Below are positions 25,701 to 38,148 of a stretch of 64,000 bases of DNA, one piece after another. Both the position numbers and the translations under genes were made by a program. The DNA is from Pyrocephalus nanus (taxonomy: Eukaryota; Chordata; Aves; Passeriformes; Tyrannidae). The DNA lies in assembly GCA_038380795.1 (NCBI GenBank), contig CM076267.1:37572232-37636231 (forward strand), read 5' to 3'. Position 1 is the first letter of the stretch, and each line of letters begins with the position of its first letter. Below the pieces are notes generated by a model, which was not told where the DNA came from, ran no database searches, and saw only the letters and a list, made by a program, of their open reading frames with translations.

Positions 25701-27769
25701 CAGCCCCATTAATGCTTTTAAGACTCCTCTGCAGGTGGGAAGAACAGGATTGTGTCACTGTGTGCTAAAAACTGAAGGATATCTTATGAAAATCACATCC
25801 AGAAGTTGCCTTTTTTTTTTCTTTTCTCATCTCAAGAAGTCAGAATTTGCAGCCCTAATCCTTTGCTAATGACATGTGTGTGTGCTCCTGTCTGAGCCTC
25901 TCCAGACCAGATCTGCTTTGGCCACTTGTGCAGCTCCCACAGCTCAGACCAGTCATAAATACATAATAAATAAAAACCTGAGATTGCTTGGATTCACCTG
26001 TTCCATTCAGGCAAAGAGGAGGAAAAGAGAAACGCATCTACAGAGATTAATTTGCGTTACTTGTCAGGACTTATAACTTATCATTATTGAAAATTATATT
26101 ATTATTTAACATAGTGTTTAAAATAAGTACTATTATTTGAAATATTATTGCAGTTGCAGTTCTGAGTGGTAGAACTGCAGTTTTGGTTGGTCTGGGTACT
26201 CCCAGCTGTGGTTTCTTTGTGAAGCCCCCGGCCTGGGGTTCATCAGCCCCAAGAGGGGTCCAGCAGAGTGGAGCTGGAACACGGGTGTGCTGGTGCCTCC
26301 ACAGAATATGTTTGGTGGCTGGATAAACTCAGCAGCCAAATGCATTTTCTTTGTATGTTAAAAATCAGTCACCAGCATTTTGGATCTTCTTTTTAAGGAC
26401 ACAGTGTGTTTTACAGGGGGCCTTGGGGTGTGAGGAGGAGCAGACAAGGCCTAGGGTTGTGCGGGACGTGTGATGGGGACACCCCAGGTGAAATGACAGT
26501 GTCCAGAAAGGAACTCTTCTGATAAAGTTTTGGGAGTCCTGAAATTAATGTATGTCCAAATCTGATGTTTTAGCTGGTGTTTGTTGCCACATTTGCATTT
26601 CTGTGGTGTCAGAGAGCTCGTTGGATATCAATGTGCTAAGATGGGTAGTAAGAGAGAGAGGAGACCAAGAGATGTCATGGGGGATGTCACAGTAAGACAA
26701 GGAGAATACCCTCCACCCTCAAACATGGTATTTTGTAAGAGGAAAGTGCATGTGACACCCTGGGGGAGAGAGGGGTTTGGGTTGTGTGTTTACCAGCCAA
26801 GAGGTGACAGACCACTTCACTGCCATGGTGGGCATACAGGAAAGCACAGAGTTTATCGAGCACATTTATCAAGAATCTATCAAGCATGTGTGTGTTATCC
26901 TTGATAAATTCAAGATAATGTGTAAAATGCACACAATATGAAATATTCTATATGTGTATATAGTGCCCTTTCACTGTTAGTGCTTTTAAAAAAGAAGCAT
27001 TTTCTGGAACATGCAGTTTTTATTGAAGAGTACATTGGATAACAGTTTGAGAAGCATGTAAATAAATCTTGGTGTATTTGGGTATGTGAAAGGAGTGTGT
27101 TTTGGGCCTCAGTTTAAAAACCTGAGCTTTCTGTAAGCCAGAACTACAGCAGCAGTGAAAGGGAATTACAGTAATTACAGGGATGGAGGTGTGGACATGT
27201 TACGACCATAACTTGGCAAAATAAGAAAGAGAATCGAGGAGAAGAATGATAAGAAATATTTCAAGTCTTCAGTGAGGATCTTCAGAAGGAGATGCTTTAA
27301 GGGGCTCAATGCAATTATAATGGTTGGGGGGGGGATAGAGGGGTTTTCAGGCATTTGAAGGTGATGTCCTTGGAAAAAATGGATTCTTGTAGTTTGAGCA
27401 AGTGCTCCCAGGAGTAGGGGATGGACTGGGGAGGAGGTGTTTGAACTGGTTACTTTAAGCTGTGCAGTCCTCTCCCAGGGAAAGCAGTGAATCCCACCAC
27501 TAGGAAACACGGGATGTGGGGAAAGGCAAGGGATTGAATGATCTCTGTGGCCTTTGCTTTCTGGATTCACTGTATCTCTGATCAGGAACCTCACAGCATC
27601 CAGCAGCTCTGGCAGATTGTAAAGTATTTCTTCCTGTTGAGTCCTCCAGCGCTCCAGAAGACTGCAGAGATCAGCTGAAATCAGGATCTAATTCCAGTGC
27701 TCTTCCCTCCCCTGTCCCCTGCTCCCCTCCTGCATCCGCTGGATGTCCATTTCTGTAAGTTTTCCCTTC

Positions 27770-28020
27770 AGAACAAACCTATCATTTTTCACCACAGGAT
27801 ATTTACAGCTTCAATCAGTGCCAAATTCAATTGGCTTCTGATCTCATCGCTGGAAGTTATAGATGCAGATATTATTTGCACTGTGGTTAATTATGGAGCA
27901 ATCAAACTTTGGCTTTTCCACTGTAATTTCCTCTGCCAGCTAATTTAATTAATCACCCCCAGCTCAGCTCTTCCAGCTGCGACCGGCAGGGTCATTAATT
28001 AGACATGTGGTGGTAGCTCA
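27770..28020. promoter_or_regulatory. Candidate conserved noncoding block
   Basis: Unique sequence with 'cagatattatttgcactgtg', 'gtggttaattatggagcaat', 'gctaatttaattaatcaccc' and 'ggtcattaattagacatgtg': at least four TAATTA-type homeodomain sites in 250 bases. No repeats or coding frame. Confidence 0.45.
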
Positions 28021-28744
28021 TAGACCAGTTCCTGTTAAGGGGCTGCTGCCCACTTGATCTCTGAGGGAGCAATAGCTTTTTTTCCGAGCATCCAGGCAGG
28101 ATCCGAGGTTGCTGTGTCCCTCAGACGTGATTCCCAAAAGCAAACAGGGGGATTGCTGGGACTGCCAGTGCTCAGCTCACGGGTTCAGTGGGGCAGGGCT
28201 GGGATCAGATGCCCCACCAAGGTGCAATTTAGGGTCTGACCCAGCAGTTCTCAGCAGTCCATCCTTTATGGCCTGCTCGAGGAGCTAAAAAATAAATGTG
28301 GTGGGGAATGTGGTGGAGCTCCTTCTGACTGTTGGTGGGAGCTGCCTGCTGTTTGTCACGTGGAAAACATTTTAATTGCCAGATCACAGCAATAATAGGG
28401 ACTTTTTTTTTTTTCACTGCAAAAGCTGTGCAAAATAACCAGCCAGGTTATTATCTGTCACACTGTTTGGATCTCAGAATAATCAGTAATTTCCTTTTTT
28501 CTTCTACGTGGAAGAACCTTTTACAGTAGACAAATTGGGTAGATTACTTACAGCTTAAGAATCTCATCCTGAGCACTATCAGCAGAGGACAAGTGGTTTG
28601 GGACACTTGTCCTAATGGTCCTGGGAAGTCCAAGCATTTTGCAGGGAAGGCAAGAGATCCTTAGTCTTTGCTCTTGCACGGTCTCTTTTGATAGCCTGGA
28701 ATAACAAACCCTGCCGTTGGATTGTACCCTGCATCTGAAATACA

Positions 28745-28864
28745 GATTCATAGAGTCATTAAGGTTGGAAAAGCCCTCCAAGATCATCGAGTTAACCCAG
28801 CACTGCCCGGTCCACCACTAAACTGTGTCCCTAAACACCCCATCAGAGACTCCTCCAAATCCAC
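28745..28864 (-). mobile_element. CR1 LINE fragment, antisense (second subfamily)
   Basis: 'attcatagagtcattaaggt', 'tggaaaagccctccaagatc', 'cagcactgcccggtccacca' match the complement of a CR1 subfamily with an ATTAAGGTTGG tail, distinct from the GGGTTGGAAGGGACC copies. Confidence 0.85.
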
Positions 28865-29883
28865 CATGTTCTCAGACTGAAAGTTGTAAGGAGGCTTCAT
28901 TTTATTACCAGGATCTTCTTTATCCTCCTCAGAGTGCCAGCAAAGCCACTGGTGTTGCCATCACATCACATGGTGGGCCTTGGAGGAGGTAAGCTAGAAA
29001 AGCTCGAGATCATCAGGATCCTTGTAGCTTTTGGGCTGCTTTTCCAACCACACAGCTGGTTTTAGTGCCCATTGATTTCAAACCTGTTGCAAAGCTGTCA
29101 TTTCTAATCAGTGCCTCCTCTGCCTGGCCATGGATTGCTGATGGATCGCTTGGAGTCTCCCCCACTTCTTTCCAGAATAGACAAACTCTACTCAAGACAA
29201 CTGTTTTAATCATCTTGGTTCACAAAGCCTCCTTTCAGCCTCTTCTGTCCAAAACATCCATCAACCCCGCCCAGCAATAGTAAACTGAAAATAAAAAAAA
29301 AAATCAGTTCTCCTCACTGCTTAACTCAAACTGCCTTTTTTAATAGCAAAACAGCGCTGTGGGCTCAGAGCAGCTCCCTTTCCTGAAGGAGAAGGCGCTT
29401 CTGATGCCACCCTCCCTTCAAGCACATCGTTTTTCTTCCTTGCATCTCTCCGAAGGTTCCCTCAGCCTGAACTGTTTGGGGGAAGATGCTTTCAATACAA
29501 AGCCCCTCCGCAGTCGGGGAGGGCTTTGGGGATTTTCACAGAGACGCAGTTCAGCAAACTGTTTCAGAGTGGAGGGGTCACATCTGCTCCTGCCATCACA
29601 GGGAGATTGCTGGCGTGTTGCTGCCACCCAAGCCCCGAATCAGAGGGATTTGTAATTGGTAAGAAGACAGGTTGTCACTTCAGAGGAGCTCTGCACCTTT
29701 GCCTTGCAGCAAAAGGTAGACCTCGTGCCAGACAGCAGGGCTGCCTTCAGCAGGCAGCAGCCACATCACCGTGGGATGCTCCTGTGGGAAACCCGCTCAG
29801 CTTGAAGCCTCTGAGCTGGGAATGCTGCTGCTGGAAGGGAATGGGGCCCACAGGGTGGGTATAGATAGAAAAAGCATATATAT

Positions 29884-29897
29884 GAGAGAGAGAGAGA
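29884..29897. repeat. (GA)n microsatellite
   Basis: Seven GA units immediately before a CR1 3' remnant. Confidence 0.8.
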
Positions 29898-29950
29898 ATT
29901 GTAGAATCATTAAGGGTTGGGAAAGACCTCCAAGGACAAGTCCAACCTTA
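29898..29950 (-). mobile_element. CR1 LINE 3' remnant, antisense
   Basis: 'attgtagaatcattaagggt' then 'tgggaaagacctccaaggac' and 'aagtccaacctta': the first 50 bases of an antisense CR1, same subfamily type as the copy at 28745. Confidence 0.8.
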
Positions 29951-31050
29951 CATAGAACATATATATTCTATCTTTATGGGATACATATATTTAAAAAAAT
30001 AACTTTATCTTCAAAAGGTACTTCTAAATAATTTGCCACCTAAAACTAGAACCACTGCCAGTGTTAACTAGAAGATAATCTGCCCTGAAGACCCGAGCCT
30101 GGAACCTCCCGAAGGCAGCATTCAAAATTCCTAAAATAGCCAGCAGTGTTCTGTAGGCAAGCCGGAAAATTAGTTTCTGCTCTGCAAAAATTGGAATTGC
30201 ATTTGGTCCCGATCAGCAGGTTGCAATCACCCAGCACTGCTTCACCTGCTTGTGTCACTTAGTGTTGTTTTATTTGAGCAATAAATACTTTAAATCTTCT
30301 CAGAGCTATTTCATGTCTTCTATGGAGACTCATGTTAGTCCTGCCAGGCATTCATCAAGGCTCCCAATGAACCACCACATGAACTATTCCTCTGCTCCTT
30401 ATCAATCAAAACAGTTTACTAGAACTTTACTTTCTCCTCCTGAAGTAATCAAATTCTGATATTCCACAGATTGCAGAAAATTGTCACTGCTGTACTCTGT
30501 GCTGATCCATCACGCCAAACAGGCATAATTTGGGCACCAGAAGAGCATTAAATGTTTAAATAAGCAAGAGAGTCCATTAACCGCTCCAGGTGACAGGGCA
30601 GAAAAATGTTTGGATCACAGGTACGTTGGGAATCACAGCGCAGGCCTTGCAGAGCAGTGGGGCATCCACAGCCCACAGCAGGCTCCAGGCTTGCCTATTC
30701 TTCAGCATATCCCTTAAACATTCAACAGAAACGCTTAGGCCAGCAGAATGAAATGAAATTTTTAAGCTTAAGCTTCGTTTAAGCCCTTTGTGGAAGGTAG
30801 TCCAGGAGAGGGTTAAAGGATCCATCGCTTTCTTGTAGCCTTGTTTTTCCCTGTTCAAGCTGCCAGTAGCTTTCAGGAGTAGCTTGTCTATTAATGATGA
30901 GGGAAAAGGCCATTTTTGTGCCACAGGCTTGAGCAAAACATACTCCTTTGGCACCTTCAGTTCTTGAGTTAACTGCTGTGAGGGTAAATGTGGTGGGCAG
31001 GCCCTGTGTGATGAGGCTGCATGGTGGGGATGTGTGTGTGAGATGTATCA

Positions 31051-31160
31051 CGAGGCTCTGAGCAACCTGCTCCAGTGGAAGGTGAACCTGCCCACGGCAG
31101 GGGGTTGGAATGAGATGGTCTTGAAGGTCCCTTCCCACCCAAACCGATTCTGTTATTCCT
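31051..31160 (+). mobile_element. CR1 LINE 3' fragment
   Basis: 'ctgagcaacctgctccagtg', 'ggaaggtgaacctgcccacg', 'gtcttgaaggtcccttccca', 'ccaaaccgattctgttattc' in sense orientation; diverged copy. Confidence 0.85.
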
Positions 31161-32049
31161 GGGAAGTGCTGGGGAGCTTGGAGTCCACCTTGAACTGTGA
31201 AAAGTGATGAGGAGACTTCTCACAGTCACATCCCAGCCAGAGGGGTGGCTGCTCTGTTTTATGAAACACCAGTTCCAGTGGATTGGGGAGAAAATTCTCC
31301 ACAGAGAGGCAGTGGATGTGGGATTTCTTGTGCCTTTATTCTGTAGCAAGGAGCCAATCCAAAAGTCTCCTCTTTGGAGGAATTATGTTCCTCTGGCAGG
31401 TGTTTTGATCCCCCTGTAACTGGACAAAGCATCAGCGAAGTAGATGTTGAGTGGCTCTGGATCACAGACGTGATGTGTGTGCTCATAGCCCCCAGTTCTG
31501 TCCTCTCCTCTTTGAGTCCAGTTGTGTTTTAAACCAATTTCCCCTTCCAGTAGTGATTCTCTGTGCGCCATTTCCCTTTGCTTGGCGTTGTTGTAAAGCA
31601 ACCTCTGGTTTTCAAGGGAACAAACAATCCTGTGATCAGTGGAGTTGGGGGTGTCCTGCACCCATCCAGGGGCACGTCTGCCCTGCCAAATAACAAAAGA
31701 CCCATTGTAATTAGAGTGTGAGCCTTCCTTTTAAAGGGTGACTGGCGAGGGGAAATTGCCAAGACTGGAGACAGTAATTATCAGCCTCTGCAAACAGCAG
31801 ATCGAGCTGTCCATCCCAATATCCCAGAGGAGGGTGCCCCAGGAGCAGGGAGAGGGGCTGGATTCGAGCCCTGTGCACCGTGGAAGGTGATGATTGTAGT
31901 TGTGGGCTTTTCTGCTGTTAGAAGCTCTCCTGCTGTAAACACAGCCCAGCCACCCTCGTCTCAAAAGGATCCTTAAACCTTCCTTTTCTCCCTTTTCCAC
32001 CGCTTCGAAAACACAGCGGCTGACAGTCCAAATGTTTGAAATAATTGGA

Positions 32050-32345
32050 TTCTGCATTCTAATTCATCTGTAAAGTATTCGTTGATTAAATTAGCCTAAT
32101 AGATATTATTTCTTACATGACTGCATAATTTCATCCTGATTGGATCACTATGGCACTAACGAGTCCCCCCATTTACCATTGACTCGAGAATCACAGAAGG
32201 CTGCAGATAACTATCATCTTGTTTCCATTTTTTTTTTTTCCTTTCCCAGGCTAAAAGTTAAACTGATTTATACTAAAAAGGCACACGGCCAATGCTCAGG
32301 TACATTTGTATTTTAGTCTTCAAGACCAGTGTTAGAATGGAAAAA
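32050..32345. promoter_or_regulatory. Candidate conserved noncoding block
   Basis: AT-rich unique sequence: 'gattaaattagcctaataga', 'gcataatttcatcctgattg', 'cactatggcactaacgagtc', then a T run near 32229-32240. No repeat identity. Evidence is motif texture only. Confidence 0.35.
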
Positions 32346-32454
32346 ATATTGGTTTATATAATCTTGAGCCCTCTTTTGTTTACTCAGTAGTTTGTTCAGA
32401 GGCAGAAAGATTAACTGACCATTTAAATTCCTTTGGGGGTGGGGGGAGGAATGG

Positions 32455-32690
32455 AGATATTTTTAAATAAAAGACATTTTATTATCTCATCAAAACAGAT
32501 AGGCACATTGCAAATGAACCTCATAAGGACTTGCACACATTCAGAGAAATGGAAATACTCAAGATAATGTCTCAACGAGACTGCTTTTAGCCTCTATTAG
32601 TAAGATTTGTCTTTGAGCTGCAATTTGAGTGTAGCCAAGAGAAAGCAAGAGGAAAACAAAATTGTGGTTAGTTTCATGCTGAATGAGAGC
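32455..32690. promoter_or_regulatory. Candidate conserved noncoding block
   Basis: Unique sequence with 'cattttattatctcatcaaa', 'cacattgcaaatgaacctca' and 'gaaatactcaagataatgtc'; no repeat or coding signature, cut by a T run at about 32696-32710. Confidence 0.3.
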
Positions 32691-33059
32691 AGATATTTTT
32701 TTTTTTTTTCCCCTAAGGAAGAAGGAGCTTCCTTGGAGTCCCGCTCCCCTGGCCACAGGGATGACACTCCTCCAGCTCTCCATGTGCAGTGGGGGCTTTG
32801 TTGGGAAGGGGTTAACAGCACAATTGGCTTCTCCCCCTGCCCCAGTGGCTGGAAACAGCTGGTGGGTTTTGTGTTGCGCCGCTGAACTGAGCAGTCCAAA
32901 GAAGTTTTTGGCAAACACTCGGCCTGCCCGGGACAAGAAGAGGTGGGTCAACCCAGGAAACCATTTCCATGAGCAAACGGGGGAAACAATGCCCCGCTCA
33001 GCAGGGACAGAAGGGAGACCCGCTCCCGCTGAATAGCTCCCCCAGAAAAACCCGGCTCA

Positions 33060-33240
33060 AAAGGAGGAAGGCCCATTCGCTTCTGGGAATCCAATAAATT
33101 GTTTCAGGAAGTGAAAGTCTGTCCAGGCTAATGGAGCCGTGATTGACAGGTGGTTCTCATTACGGTGCCCATCAGGGGACAAAGTGAATTCCAATGTTAT
33201 TTAAGAGGTTAAGTAGAAATAAGATGCAGGTGACAGCCCA
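33060..33240. promoter_or_regulatory. Candidate enhancer with PBX/MEIS-like site overlapping an E-box
   Basis: TGATTGACAG at 33140-33149 matches the known composite PBX/MEIS recognition sequence and overlaps CAGGTG (33147-33152). Flanked by 'ggaatccaataaattgtttc' and 'gaattccaatgttatttaag'. One such site is expected by chance in a window this size, so the flanking unique context is what makes it a candidate. Confidence 0.4.
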
Positions 33241-33800
33241 GGGCTTGAGGCATCGCGCTGCTCTTCCTATGTTGTGGTTTTTTTGTGAAAAGCCTCCACG
33301 AAATTTAAAATGAGCGAGGGCAAGGGTGGTTTAGGAAGCAAAATTTGGTCCTGCTCTGACTAAAGAGGAGCTTACCTGGCTGGGGAGCTGGGAGGTGGAG
33401 GTTGCTTTGGGAGTTCCTGCATTAGGGAGTTCCTGTTCCTTAAGTTCTTGTAATGTGGACGTTAGGCCTGTCAAGATGTGCAGCGAGGTGAGCTTCCAGC
33501 ATGGGCTGCCATATCCCAATGCTGCTGGACATCCCAGCGCAGGAGGAGGAGAACAAAGCACTGTGAAAGTTTACAGTTGTTTGTTCTTCGTGGCACAAGC
33601 TCAGAAGGTTCCAGAGCCCCCACAAGCACATCCTGTAGCGCTCCGAGCCAAAACAACCCTAGCTCTTGGACATTTGTCTTCTCCCATGCTTGTGCTGGGG
33701 CAGCTGACAAGCAAATCACAGAGGGTTGACCTTAATTAGAATGAATTTGAAGTAATGTGGAAGTGAAATACGTGGAGGCCACCTGGGGTTGGGTCAGAGT

Positions 33801-33937
33801 GCGTTGGTCGCAGCCCCAAGGCTGCCAGAGCTCAAGGACTTGGTGGGATTATTGGAGAGTGTCTGTGCAGGGCCAGGAGTTGGACTCAGAAATCCTTGGG
33901 AGTCCCTTCCAACTGTGGATATTCCATGATTCTGTGG
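33801..33937 (+). mobile_element. CR1 LINE 3' fragment
   Basis: Shares 'cagccccaaggctgccagag', 'gcagggccaggagttggact' and 'ggatattccatgattctgtg' with the copy at 6972-7206; an older subfamily with a GATATTC tail. Confidence 0.88.
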
Positions 33938-34659
33938 TAAGTTTCTGGATGTGCTTCTCCAAGGTCTTGAACCTGGCTTGAGAAGGAAAGGAAAATGCAT
34001 TCCTAGTGACTCAGGTTTCCTGGTGTTCCTGACCAGGAGGCATCTTTGTGAAGCCCTAGGTTATAAAGCTGAAACTAAAGACCATTTCTGGCCTTGTTCA
34101 GCAAGAAATGAAGGCCAAGAAGAACACCCAAAATACAATGTTGCTTGCATAGACTATAAGCACTAAGGTGTAGTTTTAGCTGTGGCCAGAGGTTTAAAAG
34201 TAGATCTATACATCTGCTGAAGGTGCTAAACCCAGACAGACTGTTTATTTCTGCATTTTTCCTTTTTGAGTGCCCAGACAAGCAGCAATCGGGTGTCTTA
34301 GCACTTGTGGAGACGTGGTGGGGTGGGAAGCTGAGGGATCTGCTCTGATTCCTGGCATTGACAGGATCTTCCATGGTGCGTGGTCAGGTGCAAGGATGTA
34401 ATTTCACCAAGGGGTTGTGAGTGACGGTGAAACTCCCAGGTATGACGTGCGTAATAAATCTGGCTGGATGCAGAATTAATGTGGTATTCACAATGATTAT
34501 TTACCACTGGAGGCTCAGACGTGGCTGTGTACGAGAAGCAAATAGCTCTGCACGAGGAAGGGCGCCCAGAGGGGGGAAGGAAGGAACCCGCTTGCATTGT
34601 TTCACAAGTGCATTCCCAGGTAACACTAATGAAAATTGCTCTTTAAATGCAGGATTGAT

Positions 34660-34910
34660 TTGTGATGAGATCAGCCCTAAAGAGTACATTTGTGGAATGA
34701 TAACCTGATTGGTGGTGCTGCCTCTTGAAGGGCTGAAGGGGTCTAATTGGCATATAACGCACTATAAATTTATTAGCAGCCTCTGCTTCCCCATTGGTGG
34801 ACCTCTCCCTGCTAACCACCAGGAAATTACCAATTTTCAGGAGTTAGTCACTCAAGTCGTGCCGTGTCTGGCTTTTAAACAGAAGTCTCTGTCATAAATC
34901 CCGGCTTAGG
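34660..34910. promoter_or_regulatory. Candidate conserved noncoding block
   Basis: Unique sequence with 'tggaatgataacctgattgg', 'ggggtctaattggcatataa', 'cgcactataaatttattagc' and two CCAAT/ATTGG boxes ('cccattggtggacct'). No CR1 similarity or open coding frame of note. Confidence 0.4.
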
Positions 34911-36307
34911 GCTCGTCCCCCGACAGCCACGGGGAACGGGTCACTCGTGAAGTGGACGCTGGAGCGCCGTGGGTTTGCTCCTCCACTTGTGCCTCCGTGG
35001 CTCTCGTCCCTGTGTCCCACCTCCTTGCCACAAACCCAAGTTACACAAAGCCCATTAGGAGGGAACTAATCAGTTTGGCAGCCCTTGGGCTGCAGCTGCC
35101 ACGAGACCAGAAATCACAGGTTTTTTGGCAGTTCACGTTCAAGGGCTTTGATGGTTCTTATTGATACGTTCAGCCCCGGGGCATCTCGGGCAGGAGAGGA
35201 CATACCCACTGCTCATTTTTTTCCAGGAGCACAATAGGAATATTCAGGAGCCCGTGTAATTATTTCAGTGACTTTGCTTTCAAGATTGAGTCACAAATTA
35301 GAAAATAATATTCACATGTTTCTTCTAATTGGTAACAGATTAGGGATATTTTATCTTTTTTAAATAATTTCCAAATGTGGCCCGAAGAGGGATTTGCAGA
35401 GAAGTAGCTGGGAGAGAGAAGGCACTTACACACCAACAGCACTTGGGCAAGAGGCTTTAATTCTGGCTTTAATTCAGCTTTGAGGTCCCTGCACACCTCT
35501 CTCCGAGTTGCTGTCGAAGTGGAACTTGCTGTCACTTTTGGCAGGTGGCTCCAGTGCAGATTTTCTTTGCTGTCAGGTTTTATGTGGGTATTCCCACTGT
35601 TAAGCACCAACCTTATGGCTTGTAAATCATAAAGGCCTAAAGGTTTGCAAGTGATTAATAGGCAGAGGTGTGCAATTAGAAATGCCTCAGCAGGACCTGA
35701 GCACTCCAGTATCTTCCAAAAGCCGAGTCCCTGTCTAATCCCACCTTTCGGGGCACATTTGGCAACCCCAGTGTTGCACATCCCTTTATTGAAAATACAC
35801 AGGCAAACAAGGAAAAGTATTGGTGTCTCATTTTTTTTGGTACAGAGGAGCCTCATGGATTTCTGTGGATGTTCACTGCTGAGGATTTCTAAAGTCTTTC
35901 TCAGTTACTCAAGTTAATTTTTCATTCACTTGGCTTTTTCAGAAACATGAGTGGCTCTACCAACAACCTTTTTTTTTAACTAATTACCATTTGTGGGTGG
36001 AGAAAGGCATCAAACACCTGCAGCCCAGTAGAACTGAGGTGGAGGGGAGTGTCCCATCGCTTGCTGAATAGAGGGAATACCTCAGATCCAACTTGCCACG
36101 AAAGGCATCATTTTTACTAAATAAAAATGGCCATTCCTTGTAGAGGAATCTGATGACATGAACAGTTCCTGCAGAGACCTTGCCACCAGTGAGGTGTCAG
36201 AGGCAGCCAAAGCAGCTGAAGAAGTAATCAGTAGAGGTGGTGTGGTGGAACAGAGGGGAAGATGTGTCAGAGAGGAAGAGGAGAGTATGGGATCTGTATC
36301 CCAAGCA

Positions 36308-36402
36308 ATGAGCAACAGGACAAGGGGAAGTGGCCCCAAGTGGTGCCAAGGGGAGGTGAAGGTTGGATATTACAAAAAATTTCTTCCCTGAAAGGGTTCT
36401 TG
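36308..36402 (+). mobile_element. CR1 LINE fragment, internal to 3' region
   Basis: 'atgagcaacaggacaagggg', 'gtgccaaggggaggtgaagg', 'ttggatattacaaaaaattt' and 'cttccctgaaagggtt' match the CR1 segment several hundred bases before the 3' end. Both ends are missing. Confidence 0.75.
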
Positions 36403-36950
36403 AATTGCAGGTGAGGAGACAGAAGGGAGCAGAGCAGAAGGGAGGGTTCCAAGTCACCTGTGAGGAGTTGGACAGTGGAGAGGTCCCTGTAGCCTCTGTA
36501 GAACGTGTGTCCCAGAAATGCTGCCCAGCCCTCAGACCTCCCACTGCTGACTTGTGCAGAGCAGGCAGTCGTTTTTATTTGCTTGCTGCTCCAAATGTGT
36601 TTTCCTTCACAGTCTATGCTCTAATACAATGTTTATTACTTGTATTTTCTCTTTTATGCCTTACATAAATTCAGTGTAATGTTGGAGAGTGGTTTTTTCC
36701 CAAATACTCCAAAGAGTGTCATCTTATTGCTTCTGCTGGAATTAAGGTAATATTAAAGCCCCCCTGAAAGGGCTTTTGTTTTTCCTTGTAAACCAAACTG
36801 TGGGAGTTATTGCTAACAAAGGATGAAAATTGTCAAGTAAATTCTGGGAGATCTTTGTGCAGCATTGTGATTAGCCCCTCCTCTTCCAGTTTTTGCTCCT
36901 GGGGTGAAGATTGGCTTCTCCTGGAGCCCACAACGTGTTTTTTTCCATTT

Positions 36951-37003
36951 TCAGTTGGACTTGATCTTAGAGATCGTTTCCAACCTTAATGATCGTGTGA
37001 CTG
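36951..37003 (+). mobile_element. CR1 LINE 3' tail remnant
   Basis: 'cagttggacttgatcttaga' then 'gatcgtttccaaccttaatg' and 'atcgtgtgac', like the tail at 5026-5092. Confidence 0.75.
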
Positions 37004-37369
37004 AAGCCACCTTTGTGTGCTGAGCAAGCCCTCACCTGAGCTCTCTGTCGCCTGCTCTGCGGGTTTGTCAGCCCTTTGGGCAGCCTTTGGAAAGGGTTTC
37101 CCCCCACCCCAGTATTTAGAAGGTGCTGGTGCACTCCTGGTCCTGCCACTTCTCCACTCCCCAGCAGGATCTGCAGAGGAGAAGCTCCATTTCTCCTCCT
37201 CTCTGCCGTGTTTGTGCTGGGATCTGCTCCAAGGCAGATCACATCAGCTGTGAGGGACCTCCCTGTTTCCTGCCACGTCCCTCAGGGTTGGGGGGAGCCT
37301 CACTGGGCCACCTCACTCCACTGCTCGCCTGGCACAGATTATTGAGATTTATGCACTGAAATATCTGTG

Positions 37370-37775
37370 TACTGTACAAGAGGATTTTCATGTTTTTTCC
37401 TTTAAAAAGAAGAAAAAAGAGGAAAAAATTATGTAATGATTTCCTGAGCTCTGTTTAAAGTGCCACTGCATTAAGTGTAGCCTTCCTATAGGAGAAAATT
37501 AGTGTTAACAAATTGCAAATTAATGGAATCTTCTAACCTGAGTGACTGTATATCAAACTGCAAATTGAAATTTCCAGTCTGTGTTTAGGTACTGGCACAA
37601 TGCAATTTGATTTATACACTTAAGACATCAGGTTAAGTATGGTTACACATGAATAATGAAATGCATTAGGTGCATATTTCCAATTACTATTCCCTGCATA
37701 TGTATATTTATTACTGAAAACAAGCAAGAAGCAAATATACTCCTTGGCTTTAGCATTTCTGTGCAACTGGGTGGG
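37370..37775. promoter_or_regulatory. Strong candidate conserved noncoding block
   Basis: About 400 bases of unique AT-rich sequence: 'attatgtaatgatttcctga', 'caaattgcaaattaatggaa', 'gcacaatgcaatttgattta', 'aataatgaaatgcattaggt', 'ccaattactattccctgcat'. Repeated ATGCAAAT-like and TAAT words. No repeats or frame; among the most enhancer-like stretches in the window. Confidence 0.5.
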
Positions 37776-37892
37776 GCAGCTTTTGGCTTTTTTTTTTAGG
37801 TAACGTTGGTGGTGTGCCCCAGTGTGACCACCCAAGAAATGGAAGCAGCCCACTCATGTCTAGAACCACGCAGTGATAGCTCACCTATAACC

Positions 37893-37918
37893 TTTTTTTT
37901 TTTTTGGGGGGGGGGGGG
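37893..37918. repeat. Abutting T13 and G13 homopolymers
   Basis: Thirteen T directly followed by thirteen G. A similar T14-G10 junction occurs at 55828-55851. Such runs are error-prone in sequencing, so the exact lengths are uncertain. Confidence 0.85.
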
Positions 37919-38148
37919 TTACATTTTACATGACTAGCATGTTGTACCTGCATATCAGAGGAATCAGATCACGAACTCAGCAGTTTTCCTGTTGCTCAGC
38001 AGAGGGTGGGTGTGAGGGAGTTGTTGTTCATGGTAGCTGTATTCCAGGTTCTCATGAGGTCTCTCCTCACACACTTCAGCAGAAATCCAGCTTCCCCCAC
38101 TCTTCACGGTGCTTTTTTAATTATTTTCCCCAACCTGCGTGTTTAAAA

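Noticed and set aside
35260..35856. 198-codon minus-strand frame in the large intron
   Set aside because: No recognisable domain, no promoter or splice context; consistent with chance.
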